Shown here: in pieces, positions 34,005 to 46,330 of the stretch
Numbering within the stretch: position 1 is the stretch's first letter
Layout: every line of letters begins with the position of its first letter
Assembly: GCF_001540865.1 (NCBI RefSeq)
Contig: NC_033627.1
Coordinates: 10,269,267 to 10,333,266 of the forward strand
Length of the DNA: 64,000 bases
Direction of reading: 5' to 3'
Source: Ananas comosus
Taxonomy: Eukaryota; Streptophyta; Magnoliopsida; Poales; Bromeliaceae
Notes under the pieces: generated by a model
Told to the model about the DNA's origin: nothing
What the model saw: the letters and a program-made list of their open reading frames with translations, nothing else
Database searches by the model: none
Position numbers and translations under genes: made by a program

Positions 34005-34228
34005 AATGTAATCAAATATTATGTATGTGGTTATATGCAGTAGCTTAGATCTTTCGTTCTTGTTGTTGCTTGCCCTCGTGCAAGCCTTGTATAATTGCAA
34101 ATCTCGTTGTTTGATTGCTTAATTATATTTGTTGTTGGAGCCTTGGGCGAACATGGGAGATGCTGTCCGTTCGGCGTCTGTTAGCGTGGCCCGAATCCGA
34201 CCAAATAAGCGGAGCCTGGGGCGTGACA
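34005..34228 (+). mobile_element. Solo LTR (level 2), 3' piece
   Basis: It resumes the LTR begun at 20265 after the copy A/B insertion, and contains GAGCCTTGGGCGAAC and GCTGTCCGTTCGGCGTCTGTT. It ends GGAGCCTGGGGCGTGACA at 34228. The reverse complement of 36973-37200 is a close relative. Confidence 0.8.
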
Positions 34229-36391
34229 AATGCCACTCATGATTCACCTATGTTCAATAACACTAGGTTTCAATGCCATTCATGATTCTTGTCATCCTAG
34301 TTATTCACACTTAGGATTCTTAATTGACATGCCACTCAATGTTCTTATTTTCCTAGTTATCCATACCTAGGATGTAGTTTACATGAATCAAGCATCCATC
34401 TCATGCATTCGTTTATTAGCATATACCCGATGCATTCATTTAGCATACATCATGCATACCCAATTAGCATATATCTTATACATTCACTTAGCATATATTC
34501 CATGCATTCACTTAGCATACATCACGTATTCACTTAGAACACACCTTATGCATTTATCATTAGCATCTATCTCAATCATACATTCTTTTAGCATATATGC
34601 CACGTATTCTTTAGCATTTCTCACTTGCATATTTTAGTATCTAAATCATACATTCGTTTAGCATATAGCTTATGCATTCTTTATTAGCATCTCAGTCATG
34701 CATTCTTTTACTAGCATACATCTTTTGTATTTACAATTAGAATTTAACTCATGCATTCACCTTAACATTTAACTCATGCATCTAGCTCATGTAATTTAGT
34801 ATCTAGCTCATGCATTCATTCACTTAGCAATTTACTACACTTCATGCATCAATAATGAAACACACTTCACTTTGGCATGGAAGCGACCTAATCGATTCGG
34901 TAGAGCACAACCCACCTCGAAACGCTCTCCGATTGCTTGTAGTCATTTGCAATCGGCCTCCCGCGGCATACGTGGTCCGGTTCAACCCGAGCTTGCAACC
35001 GACCACCAACCGCAAGCTGATCCGCGACCTAGGGTCTTCAAGGTCTCCTCTCTAACCTTCAATTAGAGAGCTAAAGGGTTAAATAAGATCAAAACCCCCA
35101 TTTGCTACAAAACCCCATTCTAAACCTAGCATGAGCATATTCCCCAAATAACCCAAAACTAATGGAGAAAACATGCTAGAGACACCTTAGAGACTACTAG
35201 AACATCAAGCATTAAGGATTAAACCAAATCCCAAACACTTACTGTAACGACCCAGCCCACTAGCAATAATAACTCGTTGGGCCCAGTCAACAGCCCAAAA
35301 TGCTTAAGCCCAGTTATTATTACTAGTGTCTAAGTCTCTTATAAACCCAATGACAACCCCATTCTCATCCGATGTGGGACTAAATCACAACATTCAAACA
35401 TCTAACTGAACCATTTATTTAAATGACTACCAAAGGCGGGAAAGAAATACAACCAGGGTGGCGATCGCTATACCAGACTAGCTAGATCGTCCAGCCCACT
35501 ACCAACAATAACTCGTTGGGCCCAGCCAACAGCCCAAAATGCTAAAGCCCAGTTATTATTACTAGTGTCTAAGTCTCTTATAAACCCAATGACAACCCGA
35601 TTCTCATCCGATGTGGGACTATTGGGGTGTCACACTTACCAAAATATGAATGCCGAGTTGAAAGCACTCCGCTCAACCGAGTGCACAAAGGCTCGATCCG
35701 TCGCTCCACACGCGTTCCCAAGCCCGCTCTCTGCCAAGCCTCCGAATTTGGGAGAGAAATATAGAGAGAGGAGGGAGATATCTAGAGAGAGAAAGGGAAG
35801 GTTTCTCTCTCCCTCACCATGAACGTGGGTGTGGTGGTGGTGCTGGCTGCGGCTGAGGAGGAAGAGGAAAAAGGATCAAAACCCCTTTTATAAGCAACCC
35901 CTCAACATACATTAAACTTCAGTTTAGCAGCTCAGAATCTGTTCCTTTTCGCCGGAGCCCTTCTGAATGTCCGTTTGTACTCAAATTTGACAGTCAAGCT
36001 CAGTTTAAGCTAATAAAAAGAAATATATCTTAACTTTTCAGTTTGGACCATTTTTGGTCACCGAAAGCTCTACCGAACTGAAATCTCTAGTATATAGCAG
36101 TCAGATTTTATTTTTCACTTTTTGGGTGTCGGAATGACATGAAACTTTAAATCTATCCTCATAAAAATAATTTTGACATATTTTCAAGTTTTCATAATTT
36201 TCTGACACTATGAATTTTCTGCTAAAATATCAGTCCCGTTTCTCACAGAAAATTCTAAATCTTCTGTTTCCGTTCCGATTGTAGCACAAGTCGTTTCCGA
36301 CTTATGTTTTACTTCTTTAAGTCCAATAAAAATAGTATCTCACAGTATTTTTATTTATATTTACTTTTATATTAAAATTCGGTACATTACA
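34229..36391 (-). mobile_element. Outer LTR (level 1), right piece
   Basis: Repeats of TAGCATA and CATGCATTC (34380-34850) lead into a block starting TGGAAGCGACCTAATCG that matches 62124 onward in the solo LTR 60429-63500. The end, GGTACATTACA at 36391, corresponds to the end at 63500. A minus-strand TATA box (GCTTATAAAAGG) lies at about 35884-35895. A TRIM is inserted at 35243-35634. Confidence 0.8.
35243..35634 (+). mobile_element. TRIM-like mini-retrotransposon (392 bp)
   Basis: It starts TGTAACGACCCAGCCCAC and ends GGGGTGTCACA, flanked by CTTAC at 35238-35242 and 35635-35639. Two direct repeats of about 140 bp (35253-35390 and 35491-35624), each with AACTCGTTGGGCCCAG and CATCCGATGTGGGACT, flank about 100 bp. 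The layout fits a terminal-repeat retrotransposon in miniature. A short internal stretch (35458-35481, GCGATCGCTATACCAGACTA) resembles the 5' end of 5S rRNA, as in Cassandra TRIMs, but is too short to rely on. Confidence 0.75.
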
Positions 36392-36619
36392 TTGCTCGAC
36401 ACCCACTTGAGCCAACGTCGCCTGCTGTTGCGTACAAGCGTCCTGGAGTCACTTGATTTGCTCCTCCTAACGTTGCACCGACTCCACCTGCTGTCGCACT
36501 ATTTCTTTAAGTGCGGACACCTGCTCTCGAAGCTCCCCATCGCCACTCGCTCTGGATTGCTCGGAAGCCGAACTCGATTCCTCGGGCATGGACCTTGTTC
36601 GAGGTTTACCACGAGGCAT
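36392..36619 (-). pseudogene. Gypsy-type gag, N-terminal fragment
   Basis: On the minus strand an ATG at 36619 opens MPRGKPRTRSMPEESSSASE, then a Glu/Gln-rich probable coiled coil (EEQIK, LQDACTQQQATLAQVGVEQ) with two in-frame stops. It lies just inside an LTR and primer-binding site (36954-36973), where gag of an LTR element begins. It is cut at 36391 by the end of the level-1 LTR. Confidence 0.65.
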
Positions 36620-36953
36620 CGCTTCTTGAAACGTAACAATCACATTAGTTACTTAACCCACGACTTTAACATGTCGCTACAACATACATAAACAAAACCA
36701 AATCAGTCGAAAGCATACAAGTGAATCCATTCTCATTCCTAGGCATCATGTTGTCGGCCGCCCAACACAACCCTTGGAGTAGAGAACAAAGATCAACTTG
36801 GATTAGTCCCTACTCACCATTAGAGACGTACTAACACTAACCCAATCCACATGGCTTTCGCTATAAATCGATTCCACGTCGCTCACGTCCCTAGATCCTT
36901 AAGGTTTCCATCCTAAGGGTTTCTAGGTCCATCCTAATCTTTCGCTTTTCTAG

Positions 36954-36965
36954 GCTCTGATACCA
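36954..36965 (-). promoter_or_regulatory. Retrotransposon primer-binding site for initiator Met tRNA
   Basis: The minus strand reads TGGTATCAGAGC, complementary to the 3' end of plant initiator methionine tRNA, seven bases downstream of the LTR end (ATGACA at 36973). Confidence 0.88.
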
Positions 36966-36972
36966 TTATATC

Positions 36973-37490
36973 TGTCATGCCCCGGGACCACCGATTTGGT
37001 CGTTTCGAGCACGTCAACAGATGCTAAACGGACAGCATCTCTCCTGTTCGCCCAAGGCTCAACACTAGTATCAACATGTATATAATTTTGCACAAGTGAA
37101 AACATGAATATGCATGGCTTGCACGAAGGCAAGCAACAACCAAAGTGAAAGTTCTACAACTATTACATCCATACAAGTATCTTGATTACATTTAATCAAA
37201 TACATGACAGTGGGTTCGGCCGCCGACCCACCGACTTTTCCACTAGGTCTAAACCAGGCAAATGTAGAAGAAAACAGATAGATAGATAGTCATTCTAAAC
37301 AAATGCAGCTACTATATCTGAACAAGAATGCTAACAAATATATGATGCTCATGATGCATGCCGATTGCCATTCTCAATACCCAATCCTCTCGGCTAACCC
37401 GTAGATTTTGTCCCAAAACTCACCAACTTAATCCCAACTATCGGAGAAATACTCGCTACAACCCAACGGGTCCTCTGGGGAGATACTCGC
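36973..37490 (-). mobile_element. Gypsy 5' LTR, 3' portion (truncated)
   Basis: It begins (plus strand) TGTCATGCCCCGGGACC and matches the reverse complement of 34005-34228, including AACGGACAGCATC and GCACGAAGGCAAGCAACAAC. The open-text end near 37490 (CCCGCTACAACCCA-like repeats) runs into AT-rich sequence, so the LTR start is lost. Confidence 0.72.
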
Positions 37491-37965
37491 TACAACCCAG
37501 GAAATTTTCAAAACTTTCATTTTAAATGTAAATTGAAATATCAAAATCAAAATCAAAATTTTAAGTTTGCATTCAAAATTTAGATTCAATTAAAAATTTA
37601 AATTTCAAATTTGAATTTCAATTCAAAATTTTAATTCAGCTTTAAATTCAAATTCACAATTCTAATTTCTCGTTAGTTTAAAATTTTAATTTTAATATTA
37701 TTTTTGAATTTAAATTTAAAATTTTGAATTTTTTTTAGGGACTAAAATAAAAAATGTGCAAAGTTTAGGGACCAAAATTGACATGCAAAAAGTTGCCAAA
37801 TAGACGCTGACGTGGCGATTTCGTTAATTTTAACAGTTTTTTTAATGGTTGGGACCTAATTGCAATAAAATCAAGAGATTAGGGACTCAATTGCAAAAAA
37901 AAAAAGATTAGGGATTCAAGTGAAAATTGGTGGGAAGGTTAGGGACTACCAGTGTAATTAACCCC
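37491..37965. repeat. AT-rich low-complexity stretch and GGGACTAA-type repeat
   Basis: 37500-37735 is built of AAATTTAAATTC-like words. 37735-37960 repeats short units such as TTAGGGACTAAA, GGGACCAAAATTG and TTAGGGACTCAATTGCAA, of the kind seen in non-coding plant transposon ends. No gene is visible. Confidence 0.5.
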
Positions 37966-40900
37966 TTTTCCGGCAATCCGAGGGTGTCCCGATGCCCCCG
38001 GGAGTGAGCATGGTGATCGCTGGTCAGTGCTGATCACAGTGCTCACCTCACTTAGGATCAGCGGGTTCCAAATTTGCGTTTTTGATGCGGTTTACCCCGA
38101 GTGCGTACAATTTGCAGATCATCAAGTCGCTACCACGCTTTCCACAGTGGGCGGCTGTGCTCCGGATCGTGAGCACGGCCTCCGACACATTGAGACCTGT
38201 CAGTACGTGTCTCGGTTGACCTCGAAAATCCTCGGTTTGCGGTAACGAACCACAAAACCTCCTTATTTACATAAAATAATAGAATTTTATGTAAATGTAG
38301 GGACTTTTATGCAATTTTGCATCTTGTGGCTACTGTGGGCAGTTTGTATGTGTGGGTGGTGACCTCTGGATTGATCGTCCATGGTTCGAAGCCCTTCACT
38401 GAAATCGAATATCAATTTCGATGTGTTTTTCGGCGAAATTTGCCGGCGGAACGGGGTTTCGGTTCGGATTTCTTCCGGCGTTGTGAGTTTTGTCGCTGAG
38501 CCTTGTCGGCTGGTCACTATCGTTATATCGAGAGTTCGGAGATGACGGGTGAGCGACGATGGGTTCCGGTGTCGACATTGACACTTCCGGAAATCCGGAT
38601 CCGAATAATTATCCGGCGATAGTTGTTTTGTTGTGTGACCTTGTGTTTGCTGCCAAGACATCCAAAACGATGTGTTTTGTGGTAGCGGTGACTCATGGCA
38701 CGAGTCGGTGAGTTTCTGGACACTTAGTGGGTCCCGACGGCGTCCAGGTGTAATTTTCGGGACTTCTGGCAAATTACGGTGATCGGTTTTAGGAAACCGA
38801 TTTCGTGGATTTGTGTGGGGTTCGTAAGTTGGGTATTTTGGATTGGATTGGATACTGACCCGGTGTGTCACTCCCCGCAACAGCCAATTTGGTTGGTTCG
38901 GGCACGTACACAGATGCCGAATGGACAGAGCCTCCCCTGTCCGTCCAAGGTTCCACAACCACCAACATGTATAAGGAAATGCCTAGAAAAAATTTCAATA
39001 CACATGACTTGCACGAGGGCAAGAAACACGAGAAAGTGAAAGTTAACTAGCTATTACATCCATACATTGTATCTTGATTACTTTAAACAAAATACAAAGC
39101 TTACCAATTCCATTTACATTCATTTTTCGATACATACTCATCTTTCAATTACAACTATTATATATTCCTTTCATCAATTACAAAAGATGAAATATACAAG
39201 GTACATCTATACTCGAGGAAGCCCACTATCTAGTGCGCGATATCCATGCCGCGATCCTCAACCGCCCCGCTCGCGCTAGAATCTGCATGGTTAGTGGGGT
39301 AAGAACTACTGAAAGTTCTCGGTGGGTTCGGCCGCCAACCTCGCCGACTCACCCACTAGGTCTGCTTAGGCATATGTAGAAAGAAAGGAATGATAGGTAA
39401 CCATACTAATGCTATTACAATGCATGTACAAGAACTGAACAACAGGTAATATGCTCATAATGTATGCATTTTACTTTTACCTGTACCTTTACCCAATCCG
39501 CTTGGTTAACCATTTGGTTAAACCCAACTCACCAAACCAAATCCCTTTTGTCGGGGAGAATACCGCTACAACCCGACGGGACCGTCTGCTGGGGAGAATT
39601 CCGCTACCGCCCAGTTGATGACACTCTGGAGCTCACCGCTTAAGGTAGAGCGACCACCCTCAAGCATTCAGACTACCTATGAGTACGATCCAATCCTCGA
39701 CTTCGAGGATTCCATGTCACTAATGCCACAATGTTCATAAGATCTATTCAATCCTCAACTTTGAGGATACCATGTCACCATTGTTCACAAAGTTTTCCTT
39801 GTCTAGCATTCCATATTTCTAGGTGCTAACCAATCATCTAGTCACAATGTCACCCTGTTTACTATTGTTATAGTCCAACACAAGATCATACATCATAGGG
39901 TTTCTATGTCCATATCATGATTTTACATGTACTTTTACATGGATAACATACAAGATGTTTAGCCATATATCAGCATTATCCTACAATGCATGATTTCCAC
40001 ACTATACATATATATGTATGCTCAAGAAAGTGACAAAGACATAATAGGTCATTTGAAGATTTCGGATAGCACCACCCACCTCGTAAGGATGCCAAGACAC
40101 GAGAATCCAAGTCCCACGATTTTTGGATGTCTATTTCTCTCGACCCACGGCTAACGAAGGCAAATGAAGCTTTTCCTCAATATCTTGCCATAGACTCGTC
40201 GAAACGTCGATCCGAGCCTCCCAACGCGTCGAATTTACGTTCAATTAGGATTACAAGAGATCAATTCCATGCTAGATCTCTATTCCTACAAATCCTATTT
40301 CCATGTCTAGGTTTCACATAACCTCAACAAACATAAATTTCTTAGGAATTTATGGAGTAATCCAAACCTACAAAACCCAGGAGCCTCAAAGACCAACAAT
40401 TTAGGGTATTTAGATCAAACCCTAGCAAGTAGGAGCACGAGAACTTACTTTAACTCCGTTGCTACCCAAGCTCTCCTTTTTATAGAGCTTCTTCAACACC
40501 AAAGTCATCAATTTCCCCTTCAATTCCCCTCCAAAATCTGTTGTTGGAGAGATCCTACAGAGAGAAGAAGAAGGAAACAAGAAGGCGAAGAAAACGAAGT
40601 CTTCTCTTACATGAGGAGTACAGGTGTAGTGTCGGGGTTATTTATAGACCCCATCATTTACAAATAAGCCCCTCACAAATCCTCACTTTCTGCCTTACAA
40701 TTTAGTCCTCACAGGCTGAGTATCGGTACTCGGGCTGGAGTACCGGTACGCGGTGCTCCCAGTACCGGTACAGCCACCCAGTACCGGTACCGGCCACTCA
40801 ACCCGAGGCTACGCACTTCTGGTCCAAGGCGTAGTACTGGTACTCAACACCAGTACCGGTACCCGACCAATCCAGTACCAGTACCAGCCTCAGGTACCAG

Positions 40901-42755
40901 TACACAGCTTACCAAAATCCTGATCCTGAGAGCTGGCCAACTGCACTCCTGCTGGGTACCGGTACAGCATTGGCTTAGTACCGGTACTGCATATCCCTTG
41001 TGCAATTTAGCAACTACAGTGTTTCGAATTCCATTTCTGTGCCCGGTTTGCGCCAAGAACACCCAAACACCTCCGAAACTCACTTTTAGCCATCCCAATG
41101 CCTTTAAGGCCATTTGGGAACCTCGCTTATCACTCCCATACCTCACTTTGATTAATTCGATCAAAGTTAGTGTTACAATTCGGGGATTTGGTATATTACA
41201 TAGTGGGCCCTTCGTAGGTCTGGTTGACTTTTTGCACATCCAGGACTCCGACGCGACTGTGACAGGTGGGTGCTTCGAGCTGATAGTCGGTGAGATCGTT
41301 TCACTTTCATTTTCCTTACTATTGCACTTGCATATCAGTACTTTAGTCTCTACATGTCGGTTGCTTTTGTTTATCATTCGTTCATCTATATCATAATAGT
41401 TGCATGGTGACAGTCATTATTAGACATGTAGAGCAGGCTTGCATATATTGTATATCTGTGGACCTTGGGTTCAGGCAACATATCGACTCCTTTGTCGTGT
41501 GTTTCGATCTGGTTGATAATGGTTCGACGTTGTACGCCCTTAAATCTGGCTTCGATCAAGGCACCGGCTTCCTGCCGGTTTTTGCATTGAGCATATCAGC
41601 ATGATTTAGTCACAGCACTTGAGTGTATTCATTGACATCAGGTCGGTTTGGCCACCGACCAGGGGTGTACTTATCCGGATGGGTCGTCCAATGGACGCGT
41701 GAATCAGGTCGGTGTATGCAATGTGACAGGCAACGCTTGCGGTCCGCGGACTAATATAGCAAGCATCAGATTGGGTTTGATATTGGATTACTTACCCTTG
41801 AGGCATCATTTCAATTGTGAGTTGTTAAAATAGTAGTTGGTTCTTGCTCATTTACTATCTTGTTTCTATTACTACTATAGTTGCTTTATATTATGACATA
41901 TACCTATCTGTTGTTCTATCTTCTTTATTTTTCAGTGAATACGATTTGCATTCGTGGCTCTGTTCGTACCCATTGGGAAATCTTATTTGCGGTTTCTCAC
42001 CCCCCATTTCCCCAGGTGACACGAGCAAGGAGTTGGTTCTTGATGCGACGGGAGGACGTCCTAGCTAAGCTGCATTAGCGGTCATCACGCTGGTTATTTT
42101 CCCTTTCCATATTTAGTAGTTTAAATAATGAATGATTCAGTTAGAGGATCACTATTATTGTTTGAATATTCGTGAATTTGTATGAGTTGATATTTTCCTA
42201 TTATGCATGCAATCGAAATTTTATGAATATTGGTTCTTAGATTTATGTATTAATGCATTGTGGTTGACTACCCCTCGAGTTAGTCAGTTTTCAAAAATAG
42301 AGTTTCCGAGTGGAAAACAGTTTTAAAAGATTTTCGAATGATTTTTATGGATAATCAAATAGAGTTTAAAAACAAAGCTTCTGGGTGGGAAGCACTTTTA
42401 AATAGGATGATTGTTGTATCGTGCATCGCATCATCCAGCGCCTAAGAAATATTTAGAGGCATGCATCATCTCTAAGGATCGCTAGCTGTATGAAAATACA
42501 TTGCATTAATTACTTGTGGATTGGTAAGTGTAGCTTGTGGTTGTGATCTTGTTGTTGTTATCGTTGGGTGCGCCGTGCAAATAGAAGGGAGACTCTATTC
42601 GTGTGAACAGAAGAACTTTATGTTTGTGGCGGGTCTATACGCCACATGGGCCAGGTTGAGTTCAAAAAAAAATAATGGCACGTTTTCCGCAACTCTGGTT
42701 TCTAAAATAGTATTCATTATAAAAAGGCTTTTAAAATCGGCCCTGGGGTGTAACA
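37966..42755 (+). mobile_element. 4-kb-family LTR, copy C, 5' truncated
   Basis: It opens inside the family at TTCCGGCAATCCGAGGGTG (equivalent to about 24110). It carries the GAGCACGGCCTCCG block (38171), the acceptor-like TTCGTAGGTCTGG (41211) and the 3' part (TACCCCTCGAG near 42270), ending CCCTGGGGTGTAACA. A solo LTR (38866-41200) interrupts it near the acceptor-like site. Confidence 0.78.
38866..41200 (-). mobile_element. Solo LTR inside copy C, 2335 bp
   Basis: It runs TGTCACTCCCCGC to GGTATATTACA. Flanking 5-mers are CGGTG (38861-38865) and TAGTG (41201-41205); the uninterrupted copy A reads TGGTG here, so both have drifted by one base. On the minus strand there is a TATA box (TCTATAAATA, 40640-40649), preceded by about a dozen AGTACCGGTAC motifs (40715-40990). 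Confidence 0.82.
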
Positions 42756-43360
42756 TATGCGGAACGCAATATTACGTACGGAAACAAATAGGGTTTTTTT
42801 TTCATCGTACTTTCTCACTGCACATAACGCAATCTCTTGGCAATCCTAAACAAAGCCTCAGTCAAAAGCTCTATAGTTTTAACCAAAATCAATTCTCCAA
42901 ACCAAAATTTATTATACAAAAATTATTTTTTTAGAATTTAGGCCAAACGGACCCCTCGAGATTAATTAGTATAAAATGCCACCAGAGCCTCTCAATTTTT
43001 ATTATTCACAGCCAAAATAAAAAAATCAAAAGTATGGCCGTTACAACTATAGTACGCACACAAAACAGGGAGAGGGAGAGAGGGAGTTAGAGATTAATGC
43101 ATGCAAGTCGGATGCAAGACGGAAAAAAAAAGAAAGAAAAAAGAAGCAACACAAATACTTGAAGTCGTTATGCATTCATGTTGTAATGCATTCATGTTAA
43201 ATTAGCATGTAATGCATGCAAGTTGGATGCGAGAGGGGCCAAAAAAAAAAAATAGTAACACAGATACTTGAAGTTTCTGCTTTTTTATTGCCAAACAAAA
43301 AGGCTAGAAGTGATTTTCTCTTAATATTGTCCTCTTACGAGACTGCACCAGCATAGAATT
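42756..43360. other. AT-rich intergenic DNA with a diverged tandem duplication
   Basis: No gene is seen. A segment of about 70 bases with AATGCATGCAAGT(C/T)GGATGC and ACA(A/C)A(A/G)ATACTTGAAGT occurs at about 43096-43165 and again at 43211-43277. Confidence 0.6.
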
Positions 43361-43549
43361 AACTATCTAATCCACCAAATCAACCGTCCCTAGAGCAAGT
43401 GGCAAAGGGCTTGGTGGTTGTACCCGAGACCCAAGTTCGAATCCTAGTTAATTCACATTTCCAGCTAAGTTTATTTCTAAATGAAATAAACGAAGCGGGT
43501 AGCGTGCTACTTATCTCCAAAAAAAAAAAAAAAACTATCTAATCCACCA
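43361..43549 (+). mobile_element. tRNA-derived SINE with 17-bp target duplication
   Basis: A 155-bp unit (43378-43532) has an A-box-like TAGAGCAAGTGGCAAAGG, a B-box AGTTCGAATCC (43434-43444), and a terminal A run (43519-43532). It is flanked by AACTATCTAATCCACCA at 43361-43377 and 43533-43549. The exact long duplication plus pol III boxes and poly(A) is the SINE signature. Confidence 0.88.
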
Positions 43550-44890
43550 CAAAAAATTTTGATGCATTAAATTAATATGAAATTGTTTAGATTATGGTCA
43601 ATTTTGACCATAAAGAAATGCAAAAATTTTTATTTTTTAGTACATTATCTTTAATTTTCTTGCTGAGAGCCATTTTTTGGCTATTCTATTGCAAAATTTT
43701 GACACACCTCTTATGCTAATAGGATTATTTTGAATTACATATGTATAGTCAATTTTTAAACATCAACAATGATTTCACATTAAGATATAATAACATATTA
43801 ACGTATAAAATTTATTTGCTTTAGTATTTTCTTCTTTTCAAATTATACGAAAAATATTTTCAGACAAGGAAAATGTGGAACAATAATTTTAATATTGTTT
43901 TTTCAAAAAATGGCAGTAGGCAAAGCCATAACATTAGATTGTGAAATTCTTTTGTTTAACTGTATTGATTCATAGATCATTTCTCTATCAATCATTTCTA
44001 ACTAACAAGTAATAATAGAATACCTAATTCATTATTTATTATAAAATTGATTTTTTTTTGTTGATCATTCAAAACAAGTAACAATCTATTCCTAATTTGT
44101 CAATACTTATATTAAATTGTGTTTGCCTAAAAGCATTGCACTGAGTGGTACAATTTCAAAATTATATTTTTCTTGTATTTAATCCACATATTATTTTCTT
44201 TAAATTTAAATTCTCAGTTATAAACTTATTCTAGTAAAATTCTATGACATAGATTAGTTATTCTAAATTTGAAATTTATGGTACCAATTTATTCAAGTCT
44301 ACAATCTAGATTTATTGTTTTAAAATTTAAATTCTAAAGCCTATAGATCTATTCTAATCGATAATAAAATTATTCTATATATACTCTCAAAATATTATTT
44401 TAAAATTTCGTACTAATGGATTAAATTATATTTTATAAAAACTAAATTAGTTAAAAAATATATATTCTATTTATTACATTTTTAATATCATAAACGTTAA
44501 TATTTATTATTATAATTTGAAGTTAATATATTTCACATATTGGAATAAATGGAATATAAAATCCAACGATTGTTTCAAATAATAGCTCAAGTTCTGAACC
44601 ATAATGTATTTATCTTTCCATTTTATGTTATTATCCTTTTGAAGGGTTTATAAAATCCAGCGACCTATGAGCATAAGTCTAATTCTAAGTTTAATCATTA
44701 TTTGAAACTAAAATAGTTTAACATTATTGATTTTATTTTTAAATTAGTAAAATTAAAATTAGCAACAACGGCATGATATGGAAGTAGGAACGTCATTATA
44801 AATGACACTTTTATTTTTTAAAATTTTTTTATTTAAACTGTAATAATTAAATTGCTAACATAACACATATTTGCTTATTGTCACCCTTAT
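43550..44890. other. AT-rich non-coding DNA
   Basis: Very AT-rich with no frame longer than chance and no recognised motif. It may include the degraded 5' part of the protease pseudogene or its promoter. Confidence 0.5.
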
Positions 44891-44921
44891 ACATTAGTTG
44901 TTAATATAGCAAGAATCATTT

Positions 44922-45417
44922 GATTTACGGCAGCATGGTATACTTCCTCATGAGGTTGGACATCAACGAGAATGTCGTGAGTATATTCAATAGTGTAATT
45001 ATTGGAATATCTACTAGATTATAAACTTTTTTTTTATTTATTATTTGAAGAATGCTGCTATGCATTTTCGTCCACTACCTTAGTGGAAGCCGAATATGCA
45101 AGAAGATATGGTGAACTTATTAAGTTTTCGAAACAAGAGCTGGTGATGTAAGTTTACATACACCTTAATATTAGTTTAGTGTTAAAATATAATTATTTTT
45201 TTTATAAATGTCAAAATATAATTATAAACTTTTTTTTTTTTTTGTAGAAAGGAGAGTGAAAATTGAAAATTTTCAAACAAATTTAGAAAGAACACATAAT
45301 GAAGAAGAAATTTTGAATATTTTGAGAGAACGTCCAATTGCTGCATGCATAACTATGGTTGATAGTTTTGAAAACTTACGAAGCGAGGTTAGTTTTACTA
45401 ATACACAATAATTGATA

Positions 45418-45455
<38 letters not shown>

Positions 45456-45684
45456 TATACCCGCTTGATAATATTTATTATTTTAGGTTATCTATATCGG
45501 ACCTCAACCTGGAGAGAGTGAGAAAGGTGTGCATTCCGTGGCTATGATTGGATTTGGTGTCGAAAATGGCACCAAATATTATCTAATCAAAAACTCTTGG
45601 GGGAGTAATTGAGGAACTGAAGGTTACGCTAAAGTAAAACGTGACCTTTTGAGGCGCTGTACTATTGCAATCGGTCCATACATA
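44922..45684 (+). pseudogene. Papain-family (C1A) cysteine protease pseudogene, mature-domain exons
   Basis: Four exon pieces fit the mature papain domain. 44922-44976 encodes DLRQHGILPHEVGHQREC. 45051-45147 encodes CCYAFSSTTLVEAEYA through SKQELV and includes the catalytic Cys. 45249-45387 encodes NEEEILNILRERPIAACI. 45487-45684 encodes HSVAMIGFGVENGTKYYLIK (catalytic His) and KNSWGSN (catalytic Asn), then GTEGYAKVKRDL. Donors GTGAG, GTAAG and GTTAG and AG acceptors are present. A TGA replaces the usual Trp after KNSWGSN, and the exon 2/3 junction is out of frame. The prodomain is not seen. A CACTA element splits the last exon at 45685, and about 30 bases up to a stop remain at 58228-58257. 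Confidence 0.85.
45682..45684 (+). repeat. 3-bp target duplication of the CACTA element, left
   Basis: ATA, repeated at 58228-58230. Confidence 0.85.
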
Positions 45685-45822
45685 CACTACACCAAAAAGG
45701 TTATTTAGTGGCACTTTTTTAGTAGCTTTTTCGTAAAATGCCACCACTAATCAGTTTTTAATGGCACTTTTAGATAACTGCCTGTAGTTAATTAATTTAT
45801 AAATTTTTTTTTTTTTTTTTAG

Positions 45823-46330
45823 TTGGTGGGATGTCGCATCAAAAATCAGGCCCCAAAAAAAGCCAGCAAATATACAGGCGGGAATTTTTCATCACTTCGC
45901 GCGCGAGGGGAAAAAAAAATCCCTCTTCTCAGAAAACCCTACGCGCGCGCACCACCGCCATCAAAAAAACCTTCTTTGCTTCGTACAGTCTTTCTCCACT
46001 CCAACCAGAGCACCACCATCCCACCATATATCCCTCCGCCGCGGGTCATACACCACGCAGCTCCTCTGCCACCGCCTCCCTCCGTCGCGGGTCGTACACC
46101 ACTCAGCTTCGCCGCGCGTACGAACCCTCAATCTCGAACGCCGCGTGGCCGCCGCTGTTGCCGCCGCCGAAGGGGGTCACGTGCGCTAGGGCTTTGGAGT
46201 GGCGGAGGTTCATGTGCCGCTTCACGGAGTAGAGAGGGCGAATCGTCTCCTCCCCGTCGTAGATCACCCAAACTCAGCTTCTGCATCGCAAAATCCACAG
46301 AGATCGGGTTAGGTTCCCTTCCTTCCGCCG
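45823..46330 (+). other. GC-rich leader-like segment in the CACTA element
   Basis: It has AAACCCTACGCGCGCGCAC and a Pro/Arg/Ser-rich open frame (to about 46349) of the kind found in first exons or 5' leaders of plant genes. A donor-like GGGTTAGGTTCC follows near 46307. No protein family is recognised. It may be the promoter/leader of a transposon gene or a captured host fragment. Confidence 0.35.

Noticed and set aside
38287..38958. 223-codon minus-strand open frame, the longest in the window
   Set aside because: It lies across an LTR interior and the start of an inserted LTR (38866). The equivalent regions at 24650-24990 and 28930-29380 have different broken frames, so it is a chance frame.
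40844..41377. 177-codon minus-strand open frame
   Set aside because: It crosses the boundary of a solo LTR (41200) and the ACCGGTAC repeats, so it cannot be one gene.
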